Positions 16,944 to 27,622 of a DNA stretch of 43,904 nucleotides are shown here, piece after piece. Both the position numbers and the translations under genes were made by a program. This stretch comes from Agromyces tardus (GTDB lineage: Bacteria > Actinomycetota > Actinomycetes > Actinomycetales > Microbacteriaceae): positions 1-43,904 of the forward strand of contig NZ_RHHB01000024.1 in NCBI RefSeq assembly GCF_003710805.1, read 5' to 3'. Every line of letters starts with the position of its first letter. The first letter of the stretch is position 1. A model generated the notes under the pieces. It saw nothing but the letters and a program-made list of their open reading frames with translations, had not been told where the DNA came from and ran no database searches.

Positions 16944-17870
16944 TCAGCTCTGCGGCGCCGGTCGCGACTCGTCTGCGGGTGCGCCGCCGGGACCGAACGC
17001 GCGCCCGATGCCCTTGAGCGCCTCGGTGAGCTCGCTCGGGATGATCCAGAGCTTGTTGGCGTCGCCCTGCGCGAGCTGCGGGAGCGTCTGCAGGTACTGG
17101 TAAGCGAGGAGCTTCGAGTCGGGATCGCCCTTGTGGATGGCGTCGAACACCGTGAGGATCGCCTCGGCTTCGCCCTGCGCGCGGAGCACGGCCGCCTTCG
17201 CCTGGCCCTCCGCCTCGAGGATCGCAGCCTGCCGCTGTCCTTCGGCGGTGAGGATCGCCGACTGCTTCGTTCCCTCCGCGGTGAGGATGAGCGCACGACG
17301 GTCGCGCTCGGCGCGCATCTGCTTCTCCATCGAATCCTGGATGGAGAGGGGCGGATCGATCGCCTTCAGTTCGACCCGCGACACGCGGATGCCCCATTTG
17401 CCCGTCGCCTCGTCGAGCACGATGCGCAGCTGCCCGTTGATGTTGTCGCGGCTCGTGAGCGCCTCTTCGAGGTTGAGGCCGCCGACCACGTTGCGGAGCG
17501 TCGTGGTGGTGAGCTGCTCGACCGCACCGAGGTAGTTCGCGATCTCGTAGGTCGCTGCCCGGGCGTCGGTGACCTGGAAGTACACCACCGTGTCGATCGA
17601 GACCACGAGGTTGTCCTCGGTGATGACCGGCTGCGGCGGGAACGAGACCACGGTCTCGCGGAGGTCGACGAGGGGGCGCAGCCGATCGATGAAGGGCACG
17701 AGGAGGTTCAGGCCGGGGGAGAGCGTCTTGTGGTAGCGGCCGAGCCGCTCGATGACCCCCGCGTAGGCCTGCGGGATGATGCGGACCGATCGCGCGATGA
17801 CCACGATCACGAAGATCGTGATGGCCACCACCACCACGGTCACGACGATCGATCCGATGTTGTCGATCAC
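16944..17870 (-). CDS. SPFH/band 7 (stomatin-like) membrane protein
   Basis: 308 aa. One N-terminal transmembrane helix (residues ~8-28), then the SPFH/band 7 domain (RIIPQAYAGVIERLGRYHKTLSPGLN, FPPQPVITEDNLVVSIDTVVYFQV, ~35-195) and a long alanine/glutamate-rich coiled coil with repeats of LTAEGxxQ/AILEAEGQ (~205-245). Stomatin-like proteins organise membrane microdomains. It overlaps the nfeD stop by ATGA, the classic pairing of NfeD with a stomatin partner. Confidence 0.93.
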   Translation of the reverse strand: MIDNIGSIVVTVVVVAITIFVIVVIARSVRIIPQAYAGVIERLGRYHKTLSPGLNLLVPFIDRLRPLVDLRETVVSFPPQPVITEDNLVVSIDTVVYFQVTDARAATYEIANYLGAVEQLTTTTLRNVVGGLNLEEALTSRDNINGQLRIVLDEATGKWGIRVSRVELKAIDPPLSIQDSMEKQMRAERDRRALILTAEGTKQSAILTAEGQRQAAILEAEGQAKAAVLRAQGEAEAILTVFDAIHKGDPDSKLLAYQYLQTLPQLAQGDANKLWIIPSELTEALKGIGRAFGPGGAPADESRPAPQS

Positions 17871-18334
17871 TGGGGCGTGCTCCTCTCAACGGGGACGACG
17901 ACGGCGGTCGCGCCGTCGATGCCGGTGACGAGCACGCGCTCGCCCACGGCGACATCCGCCTGCTCGGTCACCGGCGACAGCCGGGCGGTCCACACGTCGC
18001 CGTTCTGCAGGCGCACCTGGCCACCCGACGGGGTCACCGTGCGCACGACCGCGCCGTCGATGCCGATGAGCGCGTCGATGTTGCTGCGGGCCGGGTCGCC
18101 GCCACGGCGCAGCATCCGCAGCAGGGGCGGCCGCAGCGTGAGGATCAGGGCGACGGCGACGACCGCCGCGACGATGAACTGGGCCCACCAGGGGATGCCG
18201 AACAGCCCCGACAGGAGCCCGGCGACGCTGCCCAGCGCGAGCATCAGGAAGGTCATCTCGAGGGTGAACACCTCGATCGTCGCGAACGCGAGGATCAGCA
18301 CGAGCCAGACGATCCACGCGTACTGCGTCAGCAC
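17867..18334 (-). CDS. NfeD family membrane protein
   Basis: 155 aa from GTG 18334. Two or three hydrophobic helices (WIVWLVLILAFATIEVFTL; FLMLALGSVAGLLSGLFG; FIVAAVVAVALIL) are followed by a C-terminal OB-fold with GIDGAVVRTVTPSGGQVRLQNGDVWTAR, typical of short NfeD1b proteins. It partners stomatin-like proteins and overlaps that gene by 4 bases. Start alternatives: TTG 18340 or ATG 18367; a GGAGG lies just ahead of the TTG/GTG pair, favouring one of these. Confidence 0.88.
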   Translation of the reverse strand: MLTQYAWIVWLVLILAFATIEVFTLEMTFLMLALGSVAGLLSGLFGIPWWAQFIVAAVVAVALILTLRPPLLRMLRRGGDPARSNIDALIGIDGAVVRTVTPSGGQVRLQNGDVWTARLSPVTEQADVAVGERVLVTGIDGATAVVVPVERSTPQ

Positions 18335-18476
18335 ATCCAATTGGCCTCCTTCGGGGGTGCCCCGCATCCGAAACTATCAGGGCGGAGGTGCCGACGGGGG
18401 AGTTGATAGTCTCGGTTCGGCGCGTCCCCGAGGCGTGCTCATCTCCGCGCACCACAGCCCCACAGAGGAGCCCCAC

Positions 18477-19244
18477 GTGACCAACCCCCTCGCCCCCGGA
18501 TCGCTCGCCGGCCGTGTCGCCCTCGTCACGGGATCGTCGCGCGGCATCGGCGCCGACACGGCCCGCTATCTCGCCGAGGCCGGCGCCGCGGTCGTCGTCA
18601 ACTACCGCAGCAAGGCGCCGCGCGCCGAGAAGATCGTGACCGAGATCGAATCGGCCGGCGGTCGCGCGATCGCAGTGGGGGCGGACCTCACGGATGCCGC
18701 ATCCGTCGCCTCGATGTTCGAACGCACGGTCGCGGAGCTCGGGCCCATCGACGTGCTCGTCCTCAACGCCTCGGGCGGCATGGAGAGCAACATGGGCGAG
18801 GACTACGCGATGCGCCTCAATCGCGATGCCCAGCTCAACGTCGTCGAGGGCGCGCTGCCGCACCTCGCCGACGGCGCCCGCATCGTGTTCGTCACGAGCC
18901 ACCAGGCGCACTTCATCCGCACCACGCCGACCATGCCGGAGTACGAGCCCGTCGCGCTCTCGAAGCGCGCCGGCGAGGACGCGCTGCGCGCGAAGCTGCC
19001 CGAGCTCGAGGCGGCCGGGGTCGAGTTCGTCGTGGTGTCGGGCGACATGATCGAGGGCACCATCACCGCGACGCTGCTCGAGCGCGCCAACCCGGGTGCC
19101 ATCGCAGCCCGCAAGGAGGACGCGGGTCGCCTGTACAACGTGTCGGAGTTCGCGGCCGAGGTCGCAGCGGCGACCGTCGACCCGGTGCCTGCCGACCACA
19201 CGCGCTACGTTGGCGACACCTCGGGTTTCGCGCCCGAGGGCTGA
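18477..19244 (+). CDS. SDR family protein lacking the catalytic Tyr
   Basis: 255 aa Rossmann-fold short-chain dehydrogenase relative. The nucleotide-binding motif VTGSSRGIGADTARYLAEAG is intact near residue 18, and VLNASGG replaces the NNAG motif. The active-site segment reads TSHQAHFIRTTP...EYEPVALSKRAGEDAL: a Val stands where Y-x-x-x-K requires Tyr (the Lys is kept) and the only nearby Tyr is seven residues before the Lys. It may be an atypical dehydrogenase or a binding protein. Start GTG 18477 follows GAGGAG. Monocistronic and divergent from nfeD. Confidence 0.88.
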   Translation: MTNPLAPGSLAGRVALVTGSSRGIGADTARYLAEAGAAVVVNYRSKAPRAEKIVTEIESAGGRAIAVGADLTDAASVASMFERTVAELGPIDVLVLNASGGMESNMGEDYAMRLNRDAQLNVVEGALPHLADGARIVFVTSHQAHFIRTTPTMPEYEPVALSKRAGEDALRAKLPELEAAGVEFVVVSGDMIEGTITATLLERANPGAIAARKEDAGRLYNVSEFAAEVAAATVDPVPADHTRYVGDTSGFAPEG

Positions 19245-19281
19245 GCAACCCCGCGCGCGCTCGCGTCGCGCGAGCGGATGA

Positions 19282-19327
19282 CGCGAAACGGCCGGCCGGG
19301 GGAGCACCCCCGGCCGGCCGTTTCGCG
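19282..19327. terminator. Long bidirectional terminator
   Basis: Perfect 21-bp stem (arms 19282-19302 and 19307-19327) with loop AGCA, sitting between the convergent SDR and HdeD-like genes. Confidence 0.9.
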
Positions 19328-19346
19328 CGTATCGCCGTCGGATCGA

Positions 19347-19955
19347 TCAGTCCGCGAGGGTGAGGCCCCGGCCGAACGTGAAGGCACGCACGATCTGCAC
19401 GATGCCGAGGATGATCAGGCTGATGCCGAGGATGATGAAGATGATCGCGACGGCCCAGAGCGGCGCGGAGAGCACGAGGATGCCCGCCACGATGCTGAGG
19501 ATGCCGAAGAAGACCGCCCAGCCCTTCGAGGGTGCGTCGCCGAGCTGCACGAGGGCCACGATCCCCTCGATGATCCACACGATGCCGATGAGCACCCCGA
19601 GGAACACCGCGAGGAACTCCGTGGTCGCCTGCAGGTTGGCGAGGGCCAGGACGCCGCCGACCACGAAGAGGATGCCGAGGATGATGTCGAGCGCTCTCGC
19701 GCCGCCCGAGATCCCACGGGAGAAGATCCCGAGGCCGGCGTAGGCGAGGCCGGCGATGATGAGGTAGATGCCGATGAACACGGCGATCACCATCGCCGTC
19801 TTCTGCGGCCAGAAGGTGATGAGGATGCCGATGATGAGGGCGACGGCACCCGTGATGCCGAGCGTGACGCGGATCGCGTTGACCGCGGACTTCGTGAGCC
19901 CGGCTCCGTCGAGCGCGAACCCCGCGAACATCGCGTTGGACTGCGGCGTGGACAT
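19347..19955 (-). CDS. HdeD-like DUF308 membrane protein
   Basis: 202 aa with about six short hydrophobic helices arranged as repeated DUF308 units (VALIIGILITFWPQKTAM; IYLIIAGLAYAGLGIFS; LDIILGILFVVGGVLAL; VWIIEGIVALVQLG; LSIVAGILVLSAPLWAV). The family includes E. coli HdeD, linked to acid resistance, but most members have no proven role. Start ATG 19955 (MSTPQSNAM) follows AAAGGAG; an upstream in-frame ATG at 19976 is less likely. Monocistronic. Confidence 0.87.
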   Translation of the reverse strand: MSTPQSNAMFAGFALDGAGLTKSAVNAIRVTLGITGAVALIIGILITFWPQKTAMVIAVFIGIYLIIAGLAYAGLGIFSRGISGGARALDIILGILFVVGGVLALANLQATTEFLAVFLGVLIGIVWIIEGIVALVQLGDAPSKGWAVFFGILSIVAGILVLSAPLWAVAIIFIILGISLIILGIVQIVRAFTFGRGLTLAD

Positions 19956-20265
19956 GGCGACTCCTTTCGACGGCATCCGGATGATGCGCGCGCGATCAGG
20001 CTATTGCTGAATGCGCGCCGCGCGCCGGATGTGAATGCGACCGTCATCGGCGTGTCGCACGCCGTTCACGTCGCACGACGACCGGCGTGCTGGCATGTCG
20101 CGGAGGGTGCGGCGGCCCGGCGCCCGCGCCGCCCCCGTTCGAGTGCTTGTCGCAGGAACGCAACGCCGGGTAGCATCCGGACCAACCTGTTGCATGCCGC
20201 GGCGGGGAGCTTCCCCCGACTCCGGCATACCTCGTCGCGGCTCGTCGAGCGGTGAGGGGTGCGCG
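19956..20265. other. Intergenic region with sulP promoter
   Basis: 310 bases between divergent HdeD-like and sulP genes. The only clear signal is a promoter-like TTGTCG (20147-20152), an 18-base spacer and TAGCAT (20171-20176), which would give sulP a leader of about 85 bases. I see no gene or RNA structure that I can name. Confidence 0.4.
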
Positions 20266-21960
20266 ATGACGGTGTTCGCCAAGGTGGTCCCGCAGTGGAT
20301 GCGCGAGTACCAGCGGAGTTGGCTCGGCGGCGACATCATCGCGGGAGTGACCCTCGCCGCGGTCGCCATCCCCGAGACGATGGGCTACACGTCCATCGCC
20401 CAGACGCCGGTCATCACCGGCCTGTACACCGTCCTCTTCCCGACCGTCGTGTTCGCGCTGCTCGGCTCCTCCCGGCTGCTCGTCGTCGGCGCGGACTCGG
20501 CGACGGCGGCCATCATGGCCGCGGGACTCGCGAGCCTCGGCATCGCGGGGCTCGCACCGAACTCGTCCGAGTGGGTCGCGTACTCGAGTCTCGTCGCGCT
20601 GGTGTGCGGTGCGCTGCTCATCCTGGCGAGGCTGCTGAGGCTCGGGTTCCTCGGCGACTTCCTCAGCGCGTCGGTGCTCATCGGCTTCCTGACCGGGGTC
20701 GGCATCCAGGTGCTGACCGGGCAGCTGCCGGACATGCTGGGCATACCCAAGGGAACCGGCAACTGGTTCGAGCAGCAATGGCACACCCTCACGAACCTGG
20801 GCCAGGCGAACGGCTGGACCGTCGTGTTCGCGGCGGGCACGCTGGTCATCATCGTCGGGAGCAAGCTCATCAGCCCGAAGGTGCCCGGTGCCGTGATCGC
20901 GGTGATCCTGTCGATCATCCTCTCGAACGCGTTCGACGCGACGAGCTACGGAGTGGCCGTCATCGGCCCGGTACAGGGCGGCTTCCCGCCCATCGGGCTG
21001 CCCGCGGGCGTGGACCTCGGCGAGATCCCCGCGGTGCTCGGGATCGCGCTCTCGTGCTTCTTCCTGATCATCGCGCAGAGCGCCGCGACCTCGCGCAGCT
21101 TCGCGATGAAGCACGACCAGCGCGTCGACATCAACCGGGACATCATCGGGCTCAGCGGCGCCAACATCGCCGCCGGCCTCACGGGCACGTTCGTCGTCAA
21201 CGGCAGCCCGACGAAGACCGAGATCCTCGATGAGCAGCGCGGCCGCACCCAGCTCGCGAACATCACGATGTCGCTCGTCGTGCTCGTGGTCGTGCTGTTC
21301 CTCACCGGGTACCTCACCAACATGCCCACCGCGGTGCTCGCCGCGATCGTGTTCATGATCGGGCTCGGACTCGTGGACTTCCGGGGCTTGGCGCGCATCC
21401 GCGCCGCCCGCGTCAGCGAGTTCCTCATCGCCTGCGTCACGGCGATCGTCGTCTTCGCCTGGGGCGTCGAGCAGGGGATCATCCTGGCGATCGTGCTCTC
21501 GATCCTCGAGCTCGTGCGGCGGGCCTACTCGCCGCGGGACTTCCTCGTCGGCGTGTCGAAGGAGGGGAAGCCCGTGTTCACGGCGGCCACGCCCGGAAGC
21601 GAGAGCCTTCCCGGGCTGCTCGTGTTCCGGTTCGACGCGCGGCTCTTCTTCGCGAACGCCAGCCTCTTCGTCGACGACATCCGGGCACTGATCGCGGCGG
21701 CGCCGACCAAGATCCGTTGGCTCATCCTGGACTGCTCCTCGATCGGCGACATCGACTACTCGGCCGGCCTCAACCTCGCGAACCTCATCGCGGCGCTGCA
21801 CGCGGAGGGGCGCGTCTTCGCCCTCGCGGAGGTCGATCCGGTGCTCATGGAGGCGCTGCGCGACTACGGCACGCTCGAGGATTTCGACAACTCCCGCATC
21901 TACCCGACCGTGCTCGACGCGGTCGAGGCGTTCCGCGCCGACGCCGCGACGGCCACGTGA
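20266..21960 (+). CDS. SulP family anion permease with STAS domain
   Basis: 564 aa. SLC26/SulP transporter: a signature-like region near the N-terminus (DIIAGVTLAAVAIPETMGYTSIAQTP, ~residues 23-48), about ten to twelve membrane helices to ~residue 420, and a C-terminal cytosolic STAS domain (~445-560; RFDARLFFANASLFVDDI, ILDCSSIGDIDYSAG). Substrates in the family include sulfate, bicarbonate and dicarboxylates; none can be assigned here. Start ATG 20266. The following AraC gene starts 66 bp downstream and may be separately transcribed. Confidence 0.93.
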   Translation: MTVFAKVVPQWMREYQRSWLGGDIIAGVTLAAVAIPETMGYTSIAQTPVITGLYTVLFPTVVFALLGSSRLLVVGADSATAAIMAAGLASLGIAGLAPNSSEWVAYSSLVALVCGALLILARLLRLGFLGDFLSASVLIGFLTGVGIQVLTGQLPDMLGIPKGTGNWFEQQWHTLTNLGQANGWTVVFAAGTLVIIVGSKLISPKVPGAVIAVILSIILSNAFDATSYGVAVIGPVQGGFPPIGLPAGVDLGEIPAVLGIALSCFFLIIAQSAATSRSFAMKHDQRVDINRDIIGLSGANIAAGLTGTFVVNGSPTKTEILDEQRGRTQLANITMSLVVLVVVLFLTGYLTNMPTAVLAAIVFMIGLGLVDFRGLARIRAARVSEFLIACVTAIVVFAWGVEQGIILAIVLSILELVRRAYSPRDFLVGVSKEGKPVFTAATPGSESLPGLLVFRFDARLFFANASLFVDDIRALIAAAPTKIRWLILDCSSIGDIDYSAGLNLANLIAALHAEGRVFALAEVDPVLMEALRDYGTLEDFDNSRIYPTVLDAVEAFRADAATAT

Positions 21961-22026
21961 GCGACGACCCGCAGCGGGCTCCCACGGGGCAGCGCGCGGT
22001 GGACAACTCCAGCCCGACGTGGCAGC

Positions 22027-22500
22027 ATGCCGCAGGTGACCAGCGATCCGGCCGAGGAACAACGCCTGCGGGATCTCGCGCGGCTGCGTCGCGTCCGCGA
22101 TCGCATCGATCGTGAGTACGCGAAGCCCCTCGACGTCGACGCCCTGGCGCGCGGCGTGAACATGTCGGCCGGGCACCTGAGCCGGGAGTTCCGCGCCGCC
22201 TACGGCGAGTCGCCGTACAGCTACCTGATGACCCGGCGCATCGAGCGGGCCATGGCCCTGCTCCAGCGCGGCGACCTCTCCGTCACGGAGGTGTGCTTCG
22301 AGGTCGGCTGTTCCTCGCTCGGCACCTTCAGCACGCGGTTCACGGAACTCGTCGGCGTGCCGCCGAGCGTGTACCGGCGGGAGTCCCGGGAACCGACCGA
22401 GGGCGTGTCCTCCGTCGTGGCGGGCGTGCCGTCGGTCGTGTCGAAGCGGGTGGCGAGACCGGTCAGGAATCGAGAAGCGAGGCCCACCGGGCAGCGGTAG
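22027..22500 (+). CDS. AraC family transcriptional regulator (HTH only)
   Basis: 157 aa, essentially just the double HTH DNA-binding domain: first HTH LDVDALARGVNMSAGHLSREFRAAYGESPYSYL (~residues 35-68), second HTH SVTEVCFEVGCSSLGTFSTRFTELVGVPPSVYR (~85-117), then a short Ser/Val/Arg-rich tail. It lacks an effector domain. This short AraC type is often next to a VOC protein gene, as here (the stop abuts the VOC promoter), and probably regulates the VOC and UvrA-like genes. Confidence 0.9.
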   Translation: MPQVTSDPAEEQRLRDLARLRRVRDRIDREYAKPLDVDALARGVNMSAGHLSREFRAAYGESPYSYLMTRRIERAMALLQRGDLSVTEVCFEVGCSSLGTFSTRFTELVGVPPSVYRRESREPTEGVSSVVAGVPSVVSKRVARPVRNREARPTGQR

Positions 22501-22503
22501 CGT
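22498..22503 (+). promoter_or_regulatory. -10 of leaderless VOC gene overlapping AraC stop
   Basis: TAGCGT (TAG = stop of the AraC gene), 7 bases, then ATG 22511. The spacing favours ATG 22511 over GTG 22502 as the VOC start. Confidence 0.5.
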
Positions 22504-22510
22504 GGCCGAC

Positions 22511-22921
22511 ATGGACATCACGATTCAGTACACGTTCCTGCCGCACACGGACCCGGAGGCGTCGCTCGCGTTCTATCGCGACGTCCTCGGATTCGAGGTG
22601 CGCAACGACGTCGGCTACGACGGGATGCGCTGGATCACGGTCGGTCCGGTCGGGCAGGCGGGCACGTCGGTCGTGCTGCATCCGCCGGCAGCGGACCCCG
22701 GGATCACCGACGAGGAGCGCCGCACGATCGCCGAGATGATGGCGAAGGGCACGTACGCGAGCATCGTCCTCGCGACCGACGATGTCGACGGCGCGTTCGA
22801 CCAGGTGCAGGCCAGTGGCGCGGAGGTCGCCCAGGAGCCGATCGACCAGCCCTACGGCGTGCGGGACTGCGCGTTCCGGGATCCGGCAGGCAACATGGTC
22901 AGGATCCAGGAGCCGCGCTGA
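22511..22921 (+). CDS. VOC (glyoxalase/bleomycin resistance-like) protein
   Basis: 136 aa with two beta-alpha-beta-beta-beta units of the vicinal oxygen chelate fold: DPEASLAFYRDVLGFEVRND near the start and FDQVQASGAEVAQEPIDQPYGVRDCAFRDPAGNMVRI at the end. Members bind or modify small compounds, including fosfomycin, bleomycin and catechols. It sits between an AraC regulator and a UvrA-like ABC protein; together they suggest a resistance function, which is inference. Confidence 0.9.
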   Translation: MDITIQYTFLPHTDPEASLAFYRDVLGFEVRNDVGYDGMRWITVGPVGQAGTSVVLHPPAADPGITDEERRTIAEMMAKGTYASIVLATDDVDGAFDQVQASGAEVAQEPIDQPYGVRDCAFRDPAGNMVRIQEPR

Positions 22922-22985
22922 CCCGTTCGCCCCTGGTCGAGCCGCGCCATCGGGCGCCGGCATGTGCAACGCGGATGGAGACAGC

Positions 22986-25370
<2,385 letters not shown>

Positions 25371-25394
25371 GCGCTTGGGCCGCACCCGTCCAGC

Positions 25395-25464
25395 GGGCCG
25401 GGTGATCTCGACGGGATCGGCCGGTCCGAGGGCCGGGTGATGCCGACGTGATCGGCGGATCCTC
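25395..25464. repeat. Two imperfect 35-bp tandem repeats
   Basis: Units 25395-25429 and 25430-25464 share 28 of 35 bases, including an identical first 12 (GGGCCGGGTGAT). They fill the gap between convergent genes and reach the stop of the DUF1801 gene. Function unknown; may be part of termination. Confidence 0.6.
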
Positions 25465-25906
25465 AGCCGATGGCCCTCCGAACGAGCTCGGTGAACGCCT
25501 GCTCGACCGCCTGCGTCCAGTTGCGGACGGCGAACGCGACCGGCCACAGGTCCCCGTCATCGAGATTCGCCCGGTCTTCGAACCCGATCGTGGCGTACCG
25601 CGTGTTGAACTTCTTCGCCGGCTGGATGAACAGGACCATCTTGCCCTCGGCGTTGGCGAAGCCGGGCATCCCGTAGTAGGTCTTGGGGACCAGGTCGGGC
25701 GCGACGTCAGCGACGACGCGGTAGAACCCTTCGGCGAGAACCTTGTCCTCGGGCTCGAGTTGCGCGATGGCGTCGAGGACGGCCTTCTCGCCGGCGGCCC
25801 GGTTCTTCCCGGCCTTCTCCTGTTCGCGAAGCTCCTTTGCGCGCTGCTTCACCGCATCGCGCTCCTCCTTGCTGAGGCCCGCAGAGGTGTCGGTCTTCTC
25901 GGTCAT
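25463..25906 (-). CDS. DUF1801-like protein
   Basis: 147 aa. A charged N-terminal helix rich in Lys/Glu ([19 protein letters not shown], ~10-40) precedes a DUF1801/YdhG-like domain with [32 protein letters not shown] and [16 protein letters not shown]. These small proteins are found widely; the Bacillus relative YdhG is proposed as an iron chaperone, without proof for this one. Start ATG 25906 follows GGAGAG. Monocistronic. Confidence 0.8.
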   Translation of the reverse strand: MTEKTDTSAGLSKEERDAVKQRAKELREQEKAGKNRAAGEKAVLDAIAQLEPEDKVLAEGFYRVVADVAPDLVPKTYYGMPGFANAEGKMVLFIQPAKKFNTRYATIGFEDRANLDDGDLWPVAFAVRNWTQAVEQAFTELVRRAIG

Positions 25907-26047
25907 CGTCGTCTCTCCTTCGACTTCTCTTCGTCGACACCGCGCTGGTCGAGGCGTCGGTCTCAGCGTATGGCGGCGCCGTCCGGGCCTGCTTCTCCAT
26001 TCCTGATCGATCGACAACGTCCCTCGCTTCGACGAGGCGAGTCGCCG

Positions 26048-27562
26048 TCAGAGGCTGTGCCCGATCTCCCACAGGCGGTCGGGTCGGCCGTCGAGCGCCT
26101 CCGAGACGGCGAGCGCCTGGTCGTCGGACAGCGAGGCGACGTAGTCCACCACGCCGCGCGCCACCCCGAGGCGCTGCACCTCGGATGCCGCGGGGACGGG
26201 CACTCCCTCGGGGCGCACGGCGCGAAGCCGCGCGTAGCCGTCGGACGCGATGTCGACGAGCTCCTTGAGCCGCTGGGGCACGCGGTCGCGATCGTCGTCG
26301 TCGGTCACCCATGCCGTGAGGCCCTTCACGGCTCGCGTCAGCACGCGACTGAGCCCGCGCTGGTACATCGTGATGTCGGCCCGGTCGAGGATGAAGTAGC
26401 GGTGCACGAACTTCAGGATCTCGACCTCGTGCCACGCGCGCCGGTCGAGCGTCACGAGTCCGGACCGCGCGACGCCCCCGGGCGCCGGCACCACCGAGGT
26501 CTGCAGGTGCGAGATCCACCGGTTCGTGAACGACGACAGCGCACGCTCGGAGAGGATGGATCCGTCGAATGGGGTCGCGAGGAGCCCGTCGACGAGATCG
26601 TCGGCCACCTCGTCGACGGCCCGCGCGAACACCTCGTCGTCGGCGACCCAGGCGTCGCTGCGCCCGATCTTCCGCCGGAGCCGCTCGAGCGCGGACCCGG
26701 CGGGAGCCGAGCGCGACGACAACGCGGCGTCGGAGAGGTCGCGCAACTGCGGTGCGCCCGAGATCCAGCCCCGGAACTCGCGCGCGACCGAGCCGTGGCT
26801 CAGCAGGCCCGCACGATAGAAGTCGTCGACGTCGTGGATCGAGTAGGCGATGTCGTCGGCGATGTCCATGATCGAGCACTCGAGCGACTGCTCCATCGCC
26901 GGCAGCCCGCGTCGGGCGGCGATGAGGTCGTCGGCGTCGAGGTCGTAGGCGGAGAACTTCACGACGTCGATCCCGGCCTCGGTGCGCCGGAGGCCGCGGG
27001 GGAGTGCATCGCCGAGGTCCGCGGCATCGACGAAGCGGGTCCACGGGTACTTCGCCACCGCGCTCCGGACGGCCGCAGTGAGGTTCAGTCCACGCGGCGC
27101 GGCGGCGCAGACATCGAGCGCGGTGATGATCCGGTACGTCTGCGCGTTGCCCTCGAACCCGTCGGCGAGGCCGAGGCTCTCGCGGGCCAGGCGGTCGAGC
27201 ACGCGTTCGCCGAGGTGGCCGAAGGGCGGGTGTCCGAGATCGTGCGCACTCGCTGCCGCCTGCACGACCACGGCGTCGCAGCCGTGCTCGAGGGCGAACT
27301 CGCGCGCCGGTGATGCGGCATCCGTCAGCCCGACTGCGATCGCCCGCGCGACGGCCGTCACCTTGATCGAGTGGGTGAGCCGGTTGTGGATGAGCGGGCC
27401 GGCGCCGGGCTGCGCGATGACCTGCGTGACCGCGGAGAGCCGGGAGAAGTACGGGGAGAAGCGGATGCGCTCGAGGTCGAGCCGGAACTGCGAGTGCTCG
27501 CCGGTCACCTCCACGCTGCTGCGCGGCTCGGCCACCTGTCGGGTCGCGCGTCCCGCGATCAT
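26048..27562 (-). CDS. dgt: dGTP triphosphohydrolase (HD domain)
   Basis: 504 aa. HD-superfamily metal ligands are present: His in RLTHSIKV (~65), HD in ASAHDLGHPPFGH (~107), and the distal Asp in ECSIMDIADDIAYSIHDVDDFY (~240). Long C-terminal region of helices. dGTPases convert dGTP to deoxyguanosine and triphosphate and tune dNTP pools. The length matches the long E. coli Dgt type rather than the ~420 aa form usual in actinobacteria. Start ATG 27562 has a GGGAGGGCGAGG RBS. Single gene. Confidence 0.9.
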   Translation of the reverse strand: MIAGRATRQVAEPRSSVEVTGEHSQFRLDLERIRFSPYFSRLSAVTQVIAQPGAGPLIHNRLTHSIKVTAVARAIAVGLTDAASPAREFALEHGCDAVVVQAAASAHDLGHPPFGHLGERVLDRLARESLGLADGFEGNAQTYRIITALDVCAAAPRGLNLTAAVRSAVAKYPWTRFVDAADLGDALPRGLRRTEAGIDVVKFSAYDLDADDLIAARRGLPAMEQSLECSIMDIADDIAYSIHDVDDFYRAGLLSHGSVAREFRGWISGAPQLRDLSDAALSSRSAPAGSALERLRRKIGRSDAWVADDEVFARAVDEVADDLVDGLLATPFDGSILSERALSSFTNRWISHLQTSVVPAPGGVARSGLVTLDRRAWHEVEILKFVHRYFILDRADITMYQRGLSRVLTRAVKGLTAWVTDDDDRDRVPQRLKELVDIASDGYARLRAVRPEGVPVPAASEVQRLGVARGVVDYVASLSDDQALAVSEALDGRPDRLWEIGHSL

Positions 27563-27622
27563 CCTCGCCCTCCCGCTGCACCGCCCGCGGGCGACGGATG
27601 CCGCGCGGGATCGTCTCCCAGA

